From: Rhodococcus sp. B7740
GTDB taxonomy: Bacteria; Actinomycetota; Actinomycetes; Mycobacteriales; Mycobacteriaceae
Length of the DNA stretch: 64,000 nucleotides
Direction of reading: 5' to 3'
Assembly: GCF_000954115.1 (NCBI RefSeq)
Contig: NZ_CP010797.1
Span: 2,852,001-2,916,000 of the forward strand
Of the stretch, positions 18,220 through 27,451 are shown in pieces. The stretch's first letter is position 1. Each line of letters opens with the position of its first letter. The position numbers and the translations under genes were made by a program. The notes below the pieces were generated by a model. The model saw nothing but the letters and a program-made list of their open reading frames with translations. It was not told the DNA's origin and did no database searches.

Positions 18220-18870
18220 TCATGTCAGCCGCAGGATTCGATCGGCGCGACGTGCGGTGGACCCGATCAGTTCCGCGTTGCGTTCGTCCGATCCCAGTGC
18301 CCAGAACTCCGCGTCCTCGTGCGACTTTCCGTAGGCCTCGTGCCTGGCCACCAGCCGCTCGTGCCGAACTCTCGTGTGTGGAGCCAGAAACCAGACTTCG
18401 TCGATCATCGCCCGCGCCGCCGGCCACGCATCGGATTCCATCAGCAGGTAGTTGCCTTCGGTGATGACCAGCGGAACAGTCGACGGGACCGGGATGGAGG
18501 AACCGATCGACTCCTCGATCTCTCGGCGAAATCTCGGCGCGTACACGAGCGGACCACCGGGCTGCTGATCGTGAACGGCCGCGATCAACCGCGCGTATCC
18601 ACCGTCGTCGAACGTGTCGTGGGCACCCTTGCGATCGAGCCGACCCAGCTCGATCAACACCTCGTTGGCGAGATGGAATCCGTCCATCGGAACCAGTACC
18701 GCGAGTTCGGGCCCCAGCGCGTCGACGAGTTGCTGTGCCACAGTGGATTTTCCGGCACCCGGTGCACCGGTCAGACCGAGTATGCGCCGCTCACCCGGTA
18801 CGGCCAGCTTTCGCGCCAGCTCCACGAGTTCGTCGAGGGCGGCTTCCTGTACGTCCTGGTCAATGCTCAC
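18220..18870 (-). CDS. P-loop kinase of the uridine kinase/FrcK type
   Basis: This 216-residue P-loop protein carries GAPGAGKST at about residues 35-43, followed by VPMDGFH and YAPRFRREIEES, as in the nucleoside/sugar kinase family that includes FrcK of the Sinorhizobium fructose transport operon frcBCAK. It may phosphorylate the imported sugar. GTG at 18870 overlaps the PfkB gene by 11 bases. Confidence 0.7.
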   Translation of the reverse strand: MSIDQDVQEAALDELVELARKLAVPGERRILGLTGAPGAGKSTVAQQLVDALGPELAVLVPMDGFHLANEVLIELGRLDRKGAHDTFDDGGYARLIAAVHDQQPGGPLVYAPRFRREIEESIGSSIPVPSTVPLVITEGNYLLMESDAWPAARAMIDEVWFLAPHTRVRHERLVARHEAYGKSHEDAEFWALGSDERNAELIGSTARRADRILRLT

Positions 18871-19783
18871 CGTTGTCGCTTTCGAGTCCGTTGATGGAAA
18901 GTTCGCGTAGCCATGCTCTGGGGCCGATCACCGAGCAGCGCAGCGCGGCAACGTGAGCCGATCTGTCGATGCGCTCGGCCAGAGAGCCCGGCTGCGTGCA
19001 GTAGTAGGCATACGCGCCGTGGAACGCATCCCCGGCACCCAGAGTATCGACCACCGCGACCGGCTCCACATCGACCGATCCGGTCGATCCCTCGGACCAC
19101 CACTCGACGGGCTCGCCGCCGTGGGTGGTGACGACGGTCCGCACACCGGATGCAACGAGTTCCGCGGCGTTCGCAGCCGTGTCCGAGGTGCCGGGGGCGC
19201 GAAAGTCCGCCGAGCACACCATGTCCGTGGCGTGCTCGATCAGCTCGGTCATCACCGGTTTCCAGCGACCGGCGTCCACGACCAACGTGGTAACCCGCGC
19301 CGCCGCATGTTCCGCGGCGGCGCAGGCGATCAGGGGGTGGTGCCCGTCGACCAGAACGACGTCGGCACCGGCGACGACGGCCTCCAGCCCCTCCGGCGGC
19401 GAGGCGTCGGAGTTCACGGCGTCGGCCGAGACGACCGATCGGTCGCCGGTCGATTCGATCACCGTCACCGCCGAGACGGGCACCGATCTGCTCGAGCCCG
19501 CGGCCGCGTCGATCACGCGGACGCCGAACGCAGCCAGGTCCGCCTTCACCAGCGCGGCCACCGGGTCGTCTCCGAGTGCGGTGACGAGCACGGCCGTCCC
19601 GCCGAGCGCGGCAAAGGTGACGGCCGCGTTGGCGGCAGGACCTCCCGCCGCGACGAACTGAGCGCTCGAGGTGATCTTCTGGTTGGGTGCGGGCGCTGCC
19701 GACACTCGATGGATGACGTCGAGTGTCGCCAGCCCGACGAAAACACCGACCGGGCTTGACGATTCAGAGCCCGGCGCGTTCAT
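18860..19783 (-). CDS. PfkB-family carbohydrate kinase
   Basis: This 307-residue ribokinase-fold sugar kinase carries the N-terminal GGPAANAAVTFAALGG motif near residue 47 and the C-terminal signature DTLGAGDAFHGAY near 247, with the catalytic Asp. It acts in the cytoplasm on the sugar brought in by the adjacent ABC importer. The start overlaps the ATPase gene by 20 bases. Combined with the class II aldolase, conversion of fructose 1-phosphate or a related sugar phosphate to the bisphosphate is possible; substrate is inferred. Confidence 0.85.
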   Translation of the reverse strand: MNAPGSESSSPVGVFVGLATLDVIHRVSAAPAPNQKITSSAQFVAAGGPAANAAVTFAALGGTAVLVTALGDDPVAALVKADLAAFGVRVIDAAAGSSRSVPVSAVTVIESTGDRSVVSADAVNSDASPPEGLEAVVAGADVVLVDGHHPLIACAAAEHAAARVTTLVVDAGRWKPVMTELIEHATDMVCSADFRAPGTSDTAANAAELVASGVRTVVTTHGGEPVEWWSEGSTGSVDVEPVAVVDTLGAGDAFHGAYAYYCTQPGSLAERIDRSAHVAALRCSVIGPRAWLRELSINGLESDNGEH

Positions 19784-20546
19784 CGTCGGTCGGCTCCTCC
19801 GCGCCGGTCATGAGCGCGACGACCTCGGACATACTGCGGTTCTTCGGATCGACCACGCCCGCCCGCTTGCCGAGGCGGTGGATGTGGATCCGGTCGGCGA
19901 CCTCGAACACGTGCGGCATGTCGTGGCTGATGAGCACCACAGGTATGCCGCGGTCGCGAATGGTGCGAATCAGATCGATCACCATGCCCGACTCTCGCAC
20001 ACCCAGTGCGGCAGTCGGCTCGTCCATGATGATCACCCCGCGGCCGAACGCTGCTGCCCGCGCTACGGCCACACCCTGACGTTGGCCACCGGAGAGCGTC
20101 TCGACCGCCTGGTTGACCGACTTGATACCGATCTTGAGGTCCTGCAGGTGCTTCGACGACTCCTCTCGCATCCTCGGCATGTCCAGACGTCGAAACAGAC
20201 TGCCGCTGATGCCTTTACGCTTGATCTCGCGCCCCAGGTAGACGTTGGAGGCGATGTCGAGCGCCGGAATGACGGCCAGGTCCTGATAGACCGTCTCGAT
20301 GCCTGCCGCTCGTGCGTCGCGCGTGTTCTTGAACGACACCGGCGATCCGTTCATCAGAATCTCACCCGAATCCGGAATGACAGCCCCGGCAAGAGCTTTG
20401 ATGAGACTGGACTTCCCGGCACCGTTGTCGCCGATCACCGCCAACACTTCACCGGCCCGCAACTCGAAATCTGCACCGTTGATGGCCGTCACGCTGCCGT
20501 AGGTCTTGACCAGACCACGCGCTTCCAGAGCGAGAGGGGCGTTCAC
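19764..20546 (-). CDS. Sugar ABC transporter ATP-binding protein (FrcA-like)
   Basis: This 260-residue ATPase has a single nucleotide-binding domain: Walker A GDNGAGKSS near residue 40, signature LSGGQRQGVAVARA near 145, Walker B VIIMDEPTAALG near 165. Most sugar importers of the ribose class have a double ATPase of about 500 residues; a single-domain one of 260 matches FrcA-like proteins. GTG at 20546 overlaps the permease stop by four bases. Confidence 0.88.
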   Translation of the reverse strand: MNAPLALEARGLVKTYGSVTAINGADFELRAGEVLAVIGDNGAGKSSLIKALAGAVIPDSGEILMNGSPVSFKNTRDARAAGIETVYQDLAVIPALDIASNVYLGREIKRKGISGSLFRRLDMPRMREESSKHLQDLKIGIKSVNQAVETLSGGQRQGVAVARAAAFGRGVIIMDEPTAALGVRESGMVIDLIRTIRDRGIPVVLISHDMPHVFEVADRIHIHRLGKRAGVVDPKNRSMSEVVALMTGAEEPTDDERAGL

Positions 20547-21532
20547 TGTGACCTCCGACGTGCGAATTGATCGACGGCAACCGCCACGATGACGAGAATG
20601 CCGGTCGCGATGTTCTGGTACAGGCTGTCGACGCCTGCCTGGGTGAGACCGTTGCGCAACACACCGACGATCAGGGTTCCGACGAGAGTTCCGATGACGG
20701 TACCGCGGCCACCGAACAGGCTGGTTCCACCGATGACCACCGCGGTGATCGTTTCCAGATTGGCGTTCTGATACGCGTTCGGGTCGGCATTGGGGATTCG
20801 TCCGAGAGCCGCCCACGCCGCGATCGCCGCGATGACGCCGGTGACGATGTAGACCGAGAACAGCACGCGACCGGACTTGATGCCGGAACGGTCCGAGGCC
20901 TGCGGACTCCCGCCGACCGCGTAAATATGCCTGCCCCACGATGTTTGGGACAACGCGTACCACATCACGGCGTACACCAGCAGCATCACCACCACGCCGT
21001 AGGTGGTGGAGAAGCTACCGACCTTGAACGAGGTGCCGAGAAATGTCAGCGGCCCGCTCGGGACCTGATAAGTCTCGGATCCGGCCAACAGTCTGGTGGC
21101 CGCTTGGATCGCGGTGAACGTGCCGAGCGTGACGATGAACGGCGGCAGTCTCAGTACCGTCACCAATCCGCCGTTGATCGCGCCGAACGCCACGCACACG
21201 GCAAGCGTCGAACCCAACGCTACGACCGGTCCGTTCGCCCCGGCCGACTGTGCCATCACGATGGTGCCCATCACCGCGACCGCGCCGATCGACAGATCGA
21301 TCCCGGACGTGAGAATGATCAGTGTCTGGCCGACGGCGAGAATGCCGACCACCACCGACTGCTGCAGAATCAGAGAGACGTTCTGCGGGTTGAGGAACGA
21401 GCTCGAAATAGAGCTGAACACGATGATGGCAATGACGAGCGCAGCCAACGGCCCGAGCAGCGGTTCACGCAGGACGGTTCCCACGTTGAACCGGCTCGGT
21501 GCCTTGGGAGGCGCAGCGGTTTCGGTACTCAC
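20543..21532 (-). CDS. Sugar ABC transporter permease (RbsC/FrcC family)
   Basis: This 329-residue membrane protein has about 8-10 transmembrane segments and the family motifs LTSGIDLSIGAV near residue 75, GGLVTVLRLPPFIVTLGT near 123 and GGTSLFGGRGTVIGTLVG near 268. It forms the channel of the sugar importer with the ATPase and lipoprotein beside it. Confidence 0.9.
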   Translation of the reverse strand: MSTETAAPPKAPSRFNVGTVLREPLLGPLAALVIAIIVFSSISSSFLNPQNVSLILQQSVVVGILAVGQTLIILTSGIDLSIGAVAVMGTIVMAQSAGANGPVVALGSTLAVCVAFGAINGGLVTVLRLPPFIVTLGTFTAIQAATRLLAGSETYQVPSGPLTFLGTSFKVGSFSTTYGVVVMLLVYAVMWYALSQTSWGRHIYAVGGSPQASDRSGIKSGRVLFSVYIVTGVIAAIAAWAALGRIPNADPNAYQNANLETITAVVIGGTSLFGGRGTVIGTLVGTLIVGVLRNGLTQAGVDSLYQNIATGILVIVAVAVDQFARRRSQ

Positions 21533-21573
21533 TGATCAGTCCTCGTACTCGACGGCGGTCCGGGAATTCGCGA

Positions 21574-22572
21574 TCAGCCCCAGCAATTCGCTTCGCCCCA
21601 CGCGGTGTCCTGGGAATCGATTCCGGCAACGGGCTTGTCGGTGACGAGCTGCGAACCGGTGTCGTTGAAACCGCTGGGCTTGGTGCCGTCCTGCGCGAAC
21701 TTCACCACTGCATCGACGCCCTGCTCGGCCATCTTCGCGGGGAACTGCAGCACCGTCGCGCCGATGATGCCGGACTTCACATTCGCGATGCCGGTGCAGC
21801 TACCGTCGATCGACCCGATGGTGATCTGGTCGGCGCGACCGGCGGACTCAATCGCCTGGTACGCACCCGCAGCTGCAGGCTCGTTGATCGTGTAGAGAGC
21901 GTTGACGCCTGGAGCGCGCTGCAGCAGGTTCTCCATGGCGGTCTGCGCCTTGGTCTGATCACCGTTGGTGTTCTCCTGGCCCACGATCTCCGGCGAACTG
22001 TCGGTCAGACCCATGCCTTCGAGGAACCCGTCGTGACGGAAGGTGTCGACCGTGCCGCCCGCGGTGCCGTCGAGCATGATGACCTGGGGTGCGGTGGTGC
22101 CGAGCGTGCCCTTGACCCAGGCACCCTGGCTCACTCCGGCCGCCTTGTTGTCGGTGGCGAAGGTGGCGTCGACCGCGTCCTCGGGGTCGGTTGCGGTGTC
22201 GAGGGCGATGACGACGACGCCGGCGTCACGGGCCTTCTTGATCGCGTCGAGGACTCCGGTGGACGAGTTCGGGGTGATCAGAATTCCCTTCACACCCTGG
22301 CCGACCAGGTTCTCGATCGCCGCGACCTGTCCTTCGTTGTCACCGTCGAATGCGCCGGCCAGAGCCACCAACTCGGCTCCGCTGGAATCGGCCTTGGCCT
22401 GTGCTGCCTCGCGGAGCTTCACGAAGTACGGATTCGAGTCCGTCTTGGTGATGAGCCCGACCTTGACGCTGTCCGAATCCGAACTGCTGCAGGCGGTCAG
22501 ACCCAGCACGAGCGAACCGGCCATGAGCACGGTCCCGATCGTCAGCGCGGACTTCCGACGGTGATTGAACAT
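21574..22572 (-). CDS. Sugar-binding lipoprotein of ABC importer
   Basis: This 332-residue periplasmic-binding protein of the ribose/galactose/fructose class has a lipoprotein signal: positively charged start, hydrophobic core and LTAC lipobox with Cys28. The mature part starts with VGLITKTDSNPYF and contains AIENLVGQGVKGILI and VVIALDT, family signatures. It is first in the operon and follows the LacI-type palindrome. ATG at 22572. Confidence 0.9.
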   Translation of the reverse strand: MFNHRRKSALTIGTVLMAGSLVLGLTACSSSDSDSVKVGLITKTDSNPYFVKLREAAQAKADSSGAELVALAGAFDGDNEGQVAAIENLVGQGVKGILITPNSSTGVLDAIKKARDAGVVVIALDTATDPEDAVDATFATDNKAAGVSQGAWVKGTLGTTAPQVIMLDGTAGGTVDTFRHDGFLEGMGLTDSSPEIVGQENTNGDQTKAQTAMENLLQRAPGVNALYTINEPAAAGAYQAIESAGRADQITIGSIDGSCTGIANVKSGIIGATVLQFPAKMAEQGVDAVVKFAQDGTKPSGFNDTGSQLVTDKPVAGIDSQDTAWGEANCWG

Positions 22573-22636
22573 GTGGACTCCCTTGTCCCCTGGCCACGCG
22601 GTCGCGTCGCTCGATTGCAGGAGCCTAGGACGCATA

Positions 22637-22657
22637 CAAGCGCTTGCGCATGCGCTT
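22637..22657 (-). promoter_or_regulatory. LacI-type operator upstream of the sugar operon
   Basis: CAAGCGCTTG (22637-22646) is a perfect palindrome fused to a second one, GCGCATGCGC (22646-22655). Read as one site, 22638-22657 is symmetric at 18 of 20 positions. LacI-family repressors favour such CG-centred palindromes. It lies 65-85 bases upstream of the binding-protein start, in promoter range. Confidence 0.65.
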
Positions 22658-22823
22658 TCGCGAAACGAACTCGAAGTTTGTTTCAGCCGACCGGTCAGCC
22701 GGTTCGTGACAGGGGTCACTCCATCGCCACCGGTCGTCGACGTCCGCCATCGTCGCCCTGCCCTCCGCTGCCGATTCCCCGGTCCCTCGCTGCCGGTCCC
22801 CCGCTGCCGGTCCCCCGTTCCCC

Positions 22824-23107
22824 GCAATCGCGCGCGCACTTGCCATCCGCGCGCGAATCAGCGCCCGATCACCCGGCAATTCCGCGCGCATCCGACGAAT
22901 GCGCGCGCGTTTGCGACTCCGCGCCCTCGCACGACCGCACGCCCGCGAACTTCGACCCCGCACACGTCTGCCACCCCGCACCAGTGGCCGGTCACCCGCC
23001 CCAGATCCCCGCAAACGCGCGCGCGTTCGCCATCCGCGCGCGAAATAGTGCCCGCCCCACTGGCAAATCCACCCGCACCTGACGAATGCGCGCGCGTTTG
23101 CGCTACC
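22824..23107. repeat. Diverged direct repeat, 2 x 97 bp, in a 547-bp gap
   Basis: 22824-22920 and 23011-23107 align without gaps at roughly 80% identity by eye and share a 20-base identical core ending in GCGCGCGCGTTTGCG. Alternating CG runs recur throughout. A separate short tandem repeat of a [18 protein letters not shown] unit lies at about 22769-22820. The gap 22573-23119 otherwise holds only the LacI operator and promoter region; no gene was found. Confidence 0.7.
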
Positions 23108-23119
23108 CGATCACTCGGC

Positions 23120-24106
23120 TCACTTGGTCGGCGCGTCCTCCCCCGTCACCGAATCCGGCTCGTCGTAGGTGACCGTGATGTCCTGGAATCCTTTGTTGCG
23201 CTGCGCTTCTGCCTGTCCGGTGTAGGAGTTCTTGTCACCCTCGGTGAGTTCGACGTTGTCGGTGAACGGCGTCAACAGCGCCCGTGGGTGCAGGTGGTCG
23301 ACCCGCACGGCATTGATTTCGATACACAGCACGATGAGCACCGACGAGACGTAGAGAAAGCCGAGCAGGCCGAGGACGATCGCAAAGATTCCGTTGCTGG
23401 CGCTGGCGTTGCCGACGACATAGCGAATGTAGATCCCGCCGAACGATTGCAGTGCCTGCCAGATCACCGCGGCGATCCCAGCGCCGGGCAGCACCTCACG
23501 CACGGTCAGGGCTCGGGCGGTGCCGATACGGAATGCGGCGGTGAAGACCACGACGTTGACGACCACGGCCCCGACAAGCGCCAACGCACCGCCGGCAAAA
23601 CCGAACAAACCCGAGGACGCGACTCCGTTGAGAACGGTCAGTCCGATGATCGCCGTGCCGACGGTGCTCAGCAGCAACAGCCCTCGCAGGCGTCCCTTGA
23701 TCGGATCCGGTTGTTCGTTTCGCGGGACGGACCACGCGGTGTTCATCGCGTACTGCGCGGCAAGTGACACTCCGAGTCCGCCGTACAACGACCCCACCAC
23801 GCCGATGACGATGGCGGTCGTTCCGCCGCTGAGGCGGTCCGGCTGACCGAGTTGGTCACCGATGACCGGGATCTGGCTCATCGCGGAATCGATGATTCGA
23901 CTCTGCAATTCGGGGTCGCCGGCCAGCACGATTCCCAACACGGTGGTGAAGAGCAGCAGCAACGGGAACAACGAGAGAAACGAGTAGTACGCGATGAGAG
24001 CCGCGAGATATCCACCTCGATCGTCGAGGAACTTGTACAGAACTGCGAGCGGGAAACCCGCTGACGGGTGCCTGCGCTGAAAGCTGTCCACCTTGCCGAC
24101 CATCAT
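23120..24106 (-). CDS. YihY/BrkB-family membrane protein
   Basis: This 328-residue inner-membrane protein of the YihY/BrkB family (once misnamed ribonuclease BN) has six hydrophobic segments. The hallmark is GGYLAALIAYYSFLSLFPLLLL near residue 30, and a charged cytoplasmic tail of about 50 residues follows the last segment. The start at MMVGKVDSFQRRHP (24106) matches the usual N-terminus; ATGs at 24211 and 24253 are in frame but lack ribosome sites and would crowd the divergent csbD gene. Transport function is unproven. Confidence 0.8.
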   Translation of the reverse strand: MMVGKVDSFQRRHPSAGFPLAVLYKFLDDRGGYLAALIAYYSFLSLFPLLLLFTTVLGIVLAGDPELQSRIIDSAMSQIPVIGDQLGQPDRLSGGTTAIVIGVVGSLYGGLGVSLAAQYAMNTAWSVPRNEQPDPIKGRLRGLLLLSTVGTAIIGLTVLNGVASSGLFGFAGGALALVGAVVVNVVVFTAAFRIGTARALTVREVLPGAGIAAVIWQALQSFGGIYIRYVVGNASASNGIFAIVLGLLGFLYVSSVLIVLCIEINAVRVDHLHPRALLTPFTDNVELTEGDKNSYTGQAEAQRNKGFQDITVTYDEPDSVTGEDAPTK

Positions 24107-24253
24107 CGCTCGAATGTATCCGCCGTGCCGCTCGTCGAAACGTCGACCGAGCGCGGCGAACGATGTGACCCAGATCTCATAGGTTCGGCGTGCGCTTTCC
24201 GGTTCGAGCATCGACCAACTACTGACACCGCACGAAACGAGAAAGGGACTCAC

Positions 24254-24424
24254 ATGAGCTTCATCGACAAGGCCAAGAACGCAGCAGAAGACGCCATCGG
24301 CAAGGCCAAGGAAGTTGTGGGCGACGCCACCAACAACAAGGACCTCGAGGCCGAGGGCAAGAAGGACCAGGGTTCGGCAGGCGTGAAGAAGGTCGGCGAG
24401 AACATCAAGGACACCTTCAAGTAA
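24254..24424 (+). CDS. CsbD-family stress protein
   Basis: This 56-residue, highly charged helical protein of the CsbD family carries KAKEVVGDATNNKDLEAEGK, the family core. CsbD proteins are general-stress (sigma-B type) proteins of unknown activity. ATG at 24254 follows GAAAGGGA. A very strong terminator follows directly. Confidence 0.9.
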   Translation: MSFIDKAKNAAEDAIGKAKEVVGDATNNKDLEAEGKKDQGSAGVKKVGENIKDTFK

Positions 24425-24433
24425 GTCGCACCC

Positions 24434-24474
24434 GCGAGGGCCGTCGATCTGATCGGCGGCCCTCGCTGCGTTTT
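24434..24474 (+). terminator. Rho-independent terminator after csbD
   Basis: A 15-bp stem with one wobble (24434-24448 with 24452-24466) and a 3-base loop is followed by TGCGTTTT. It is among the clearest intrinsic terminators in the window. Confidence 0.9.
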
Positions 24475-24643
24475 CGGGTGCCTCCGCCGATGCTCGACGG
24501 TTCTACGTACAACCGTCCCGAAGACAGCGTATAAAATGCACGGAGCCGACACCGTCGGCCGAATCGAGCGTCCAGCAGAAGGCGCATGATCTCGGATCTC
24601 TGCGACGAAGTCGGCAGGGGTCCCATGCGAGAGGACTGTGTGC

Positions 24644-25363
24644 ATGCCGCACTCTTCTATCGAAGGCAACACAGCCGCATCGGCGGACGCCTCGAGCTTG
24701 GCCGAATTCGCCCGATCCTTGCGTGAGACTCGGCGCTCGATGCCGCAGACACTCGATGCGATTCTGCGTACTGCCATCACGATGATCCCGGGTGCAGTCA
24801 CCGGATGCATCACCACGGTGAAAAAGGGCGAGCGGACGGTGGTCGCGTCCACCGATCCGGTCGCCGAGAAGCTGTGTCGCCTGCAGTACGAGCTCGGCGA
24901 AGGACCCATTTCCACCGAGGTTCATCACTTCGACGTCGTTGTCGCCGCCGATCTGACCGACGAGGATCGGTGGCCTCGATTCGCTGCCACCGCCGTCGAA
25001 GAGGGTTTCAAATCACTTGCTGCGTTCCAGCTCTACAGCAACGCCGACGACCTCGGTGCGCTCGTGCTCTACAGCGACCGACCCGGCGCATTCCACGCCG
25101 ACGCGGTGACCATCGGTGAAGCGCTTTCTGCCCACGCTGCCATCGCGATGCTCAGCGCCCGTGACCACGAGCAGTTCCGAACCGGTCTGGCCAGTCGAGA
25201 CATCATCGGTCAGGCCAAGGGCATGATCATGGAACGCTACGACCTCGACGCGGTGCAGGCCTTCGAGCTGTTGGCCAAGCTGTCACAGCAACAGAACCTC
25301 CCTCTGCACCTCGTGGCCCGTGATCTGGTGGAGACCGATCATCCGACGGACTCGACCTTCTGA
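24644..25363 (+). CDS. GAF-ANTAR transcription antiterminator
   Basis: This 239-residue regulator has a GAF sensor domain (about residues 30-160, with LQYELGEGPISTEVH) and a C-terminal ANTAR RNA-binding domain (about 175-230, RDIIGQAKGMIMERYDLDAVQAFELL). ANTAR proteins bind paired hairpins in leader RNAs to prevent termination. ATG at 24644 has AGAGGA eight bases upstream; the GTG two codons earlier is less likely. The signal and the target leaders are unknown. Confidence 0.85.
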   Translation: MPHSSIEGNTAASADASSLAEFARSLRETRRSMPQTLDAILRTAITMIPGAVTGCITTVKKGERTVVASTDPVAEKLCRLQYELGEGPISTEVHHFDVVVAADLTDEDRWPRFAATAVEEGFKSLAAFQLYSNADDLGALVLYSDRPGAFHADAVTIGEALSAHAAIAMLSARDHEQFRTGLASRDIIGQAKGMIMERYDLDAVQAFELLAKLSQQQNLPLHLVARDLVETDHPTDSTF

Positions 25364-25439
25364 CGAGACGACGGGGTTTCGATTCGCCGCTCGCGAGGAA
25401 TGGCTGTCAGTGGTATCGGCAGGCGACACGCGATACCCG

Positions 25440-25480
25440 CGGGCGGTTATCTCGTTGAGACAACAGCGATCGACCGCCCG
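25440..25480. terminator. Possible long-loop stem between convergent genes
   Basis: CGGGCGGT (25440-25447) pairs with ACCGCCCG (25473-25480) around a 25-base loop, in the 120-bp gap between the ANTAR and Nei genes. It is a weak terminator candidate; nothing else is seen in the gap. Confidence 0.35.
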
Positions 25481-25483
25481 TCG

Positions 25484-26281
25484 CTATTGCTCAGGTTGAC
25501 AGCTCGGACACCACCACGTTCGACGCCTGTCCGGGTCACCGTTCACTTCTGCGACCACCCGAATCGATGTTCCGCACCGCAGACACGGCTTCCCGGCTCG
25601 ACCGGCGACCCAATGCGTGCGGCCCCGGCGAGTGTCCCCGGTGGTCACCTGCATCGCACCCGGGACCGTCGCCGAGTGACGCATCGCTCGTTCGAGCAAC
25701 GCGACCAACCGCTGTCCGTCGACGGCGGTCGACGGAGTCCACGGCCACAGCCCGCGCAGAAAGCAGAGCTCGTTCGCCCACAGATTCCCCGGCCCGGCGA
25801 TCACCTTCTGGTCCAGCAGCGTCGCGATGATCGGCCGCGTTCCCTGAGCGGCAATGTTGGCAACCGCTCGGTCTGCGTCGAACTTCGAGTGCAGTGGGTC
25901 CGGTCCCAGATGTGCGATCAGCGCGTTCATGTCCGGTGTGTATCCGTAATCGACGACCGGTAGCAGAATTCCGTAGGCGGTGGGCCCGTCGACCGCGGCG
26001 AGCCGCACCCGCACGTCGGGTCGGACACGCTGCGGAATCGAGCGACCGGCCCGCACCACCGTCCACGATCCGCTCATCCGCAGGTGCGTGTGCAGCGTCG
26101 TGTCGTCGTCGAAATCGGTCAGTAGATGCTTGCCGTGGGTCCGGTGTGCGACGACGGTTCGCCCGGCCAGATTCTCGACTGCATGCGCGGGCACCTGCAG
26201 CCTTCCGGCCCGCAACGATGTGCCGTCCAATGCCCGACGCAACCTCGCGGCCAATACGAACACGGTGTCACCTTCGGGCAT
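25484..26281 (-). CDS. Fpg/Nei-family DNA glycosylase/AP lyase
   Basis: This 265-residue base-excision repair enzyme has the catalytic N-terminus MPEGDT (Pro2 nucleophile, Glu3), the HGKHLL lysine near residue 50, the helix-two-turn-helix AGPGNLWANELCF near 160 and the C-terminal zinc finger CLRCG-x-WCPSC. MPEGD rather than MPELP places it with the Nei/endonuclease VIII branch (mycobacterial Nei2-like), acting on oxidised pyrimidines. ATG at 26281 is fixed by the required Pro2. Confidence 0.9.
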   Translation of the reverse strand: MPEGDTVFVLAARLRRALDGTSLRAGRLQVPAHAVENLAGRTVVAHRTHGKHLLTDFDDDTTLHTHLRMSGSWTVVRAGRSIPQRVRPDVRVRLAAVDGPTAYGILLPVVDYGYTPDMNALIAHLGPDPLHSKFDADRAVANIAAQGTRPIIATLLDQKVIAGPGNLWANELCFLRGLWPWTPSTAVDGQRLVALLERAMRHSATVPGAMQVTTGDTRRGRTHWVAGRAGKPCLRCGTSIRVVAEVNGDPDRRRTWWCPSCQPEQ

Positions 26282-26434
26282 GACCTCCGGGTATCCCGCT
26301 CGAACGAAACGCAATCCGAACACCGGGCCCGCATCGGCCGGATGTGATCGTCGCTCGCTATGTCGAGGGCGACGCTGTCGGCGACACGCCCCGGCCTGCG
26401 TGGGCACGACAGAGCTGGTGGACAGACCCAGAAC

Positions 26435-27451
26435 CTACGGCGCGACCGAGGATCGGAGAATTCCCGACGGCGTCGGCCGCAACACCGACGCGAGTTCGGC
26501 CAACGGCACCGGTGCCTCGACGAGGGATTCCCACGGATACTTCGCGTCGGTGTTGCGTAGGAAGGCAACGGCCTGATGGAGGTGCCGCGGCTCGTAGTTG
26601 TGGATGCCGGTGATGGTCAGCCAGTTCCGGACCACTGCTTCCGGGTCGACGGTGATCGGCGGACCCGGCGCGACGGATCCGGCGAGCACGAGCCGTCCAC
26701 CGACGTCGAGTCGCCCCAACGCCGACTGCACGGCCGCCGACGATCCGGAGAAGTCGATCGTCACATCTGTTCGTGCACCGTCGTCCTCACCGGCCCCGAA
26801 TGCACGAGATTGTCTCTGTCGCTCCGGGTCTCGATCGACGACCGTCACCGATGCCCCTCGCTCGCATGCCGCTGCGGCGGCGGTGACCCCCAGCATTCCG
26901 GCCCCGACGATCAGTACCCGTCGGCCGTCCAAAGCACCCGCTGCGTCGAGAGCCGCCGTCACGGTGGCCGTCGCACACGCTGCCGGTGCAGCGACGGCGT
27001 CGGGCATGGTGTCGGGCACCCGGGCCACTGCGGTACCGCGAGGAAGCACGATGTGTCGGGCGTAGGAGCCGCTGAGAACCCATGGACTCTCGGCAGATTC
27101 GTGACCCACCTTGCGCACGGACGAGCACTTGGCCGTGAACCCGCGGACGCATCGACTGCATCGGCCGCAGGGCACGGTCACCGACCACACGATCCGATCC
27201 CCGACCGCCGCTGGGGATGTGGCATCACCGACGGCGACGACGTGACCGACGGCCTCGTGCCCGAGTACCGACGGGCACGCTCCGTGCCGTCGACCGGACA
27301 CCGTGTGCAGATCGCTCCCGCACACCGTGGCGAGATCGACGCGCACCAGCAGATCACCCGACTCGAGGGCGGGAATCTCGATGTCCCACATCTCGATCCC
27401 GCTCCCCGTCCAGACGGCGGCCGGTGTCAGACCAGCAGTGATCTGATCCAT
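26435..27451 (-). CDS. Zinc alcohol dehydrogenase linked to phosphonate catabolism
   Basis: This 338-residue medium-chain zinc dehydrogenase has catalytic zinc residues in CGSDLH and GHEAVGH, structural zinc cysteines in CGRCSRCVRGFTAKC, and the NAD(P) fold GAGMLG near 170. It overlaps the PhnE gene start by 25 bases and is last in the phosphonate operon, matching the phosphonate-catabolism-associated alcohol dehydrogenase subfamily. It likely handles an aldehyde or alcohol produced from the phosphonate side chain; the reaction is unproven. Confidence 0.82.
   Translation of the reverse strand: MDQITAGLTPAAVWTGSGIEMWDIEIPALESGDLLVRVDLATVCGSDLHTVSGRRHGACPSVLGHEAVGHVVAVGDATSPAAVGDRIVWSVTVPCGRCSRCVRGFTAKCSSVRKVGHESAESPWVLSGSYARHIVLPRGTAVARVPDTMPDAVAAPAACATATVTAALDAAGALDGRRVLIVGAGMLGVTAAAAACERGASVTVVDRDPERQRQSRAFGAGEDDGARTDVTIDFSGSSAAVQSALGRLDVGGRLVLAGSVAPGPPITVDPEAVVRNWLTITGIHNYEPRHLHQAVAFLRNTDAKYPWESLVEAPVPLAELASVLRPTPSGILRSSVAP

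Noticed and set aside
22824..23107. Repeats considered as a CRISPR array
   Set aside because: Only two long, diverged copies, no spacer periodicity and no cas genes.
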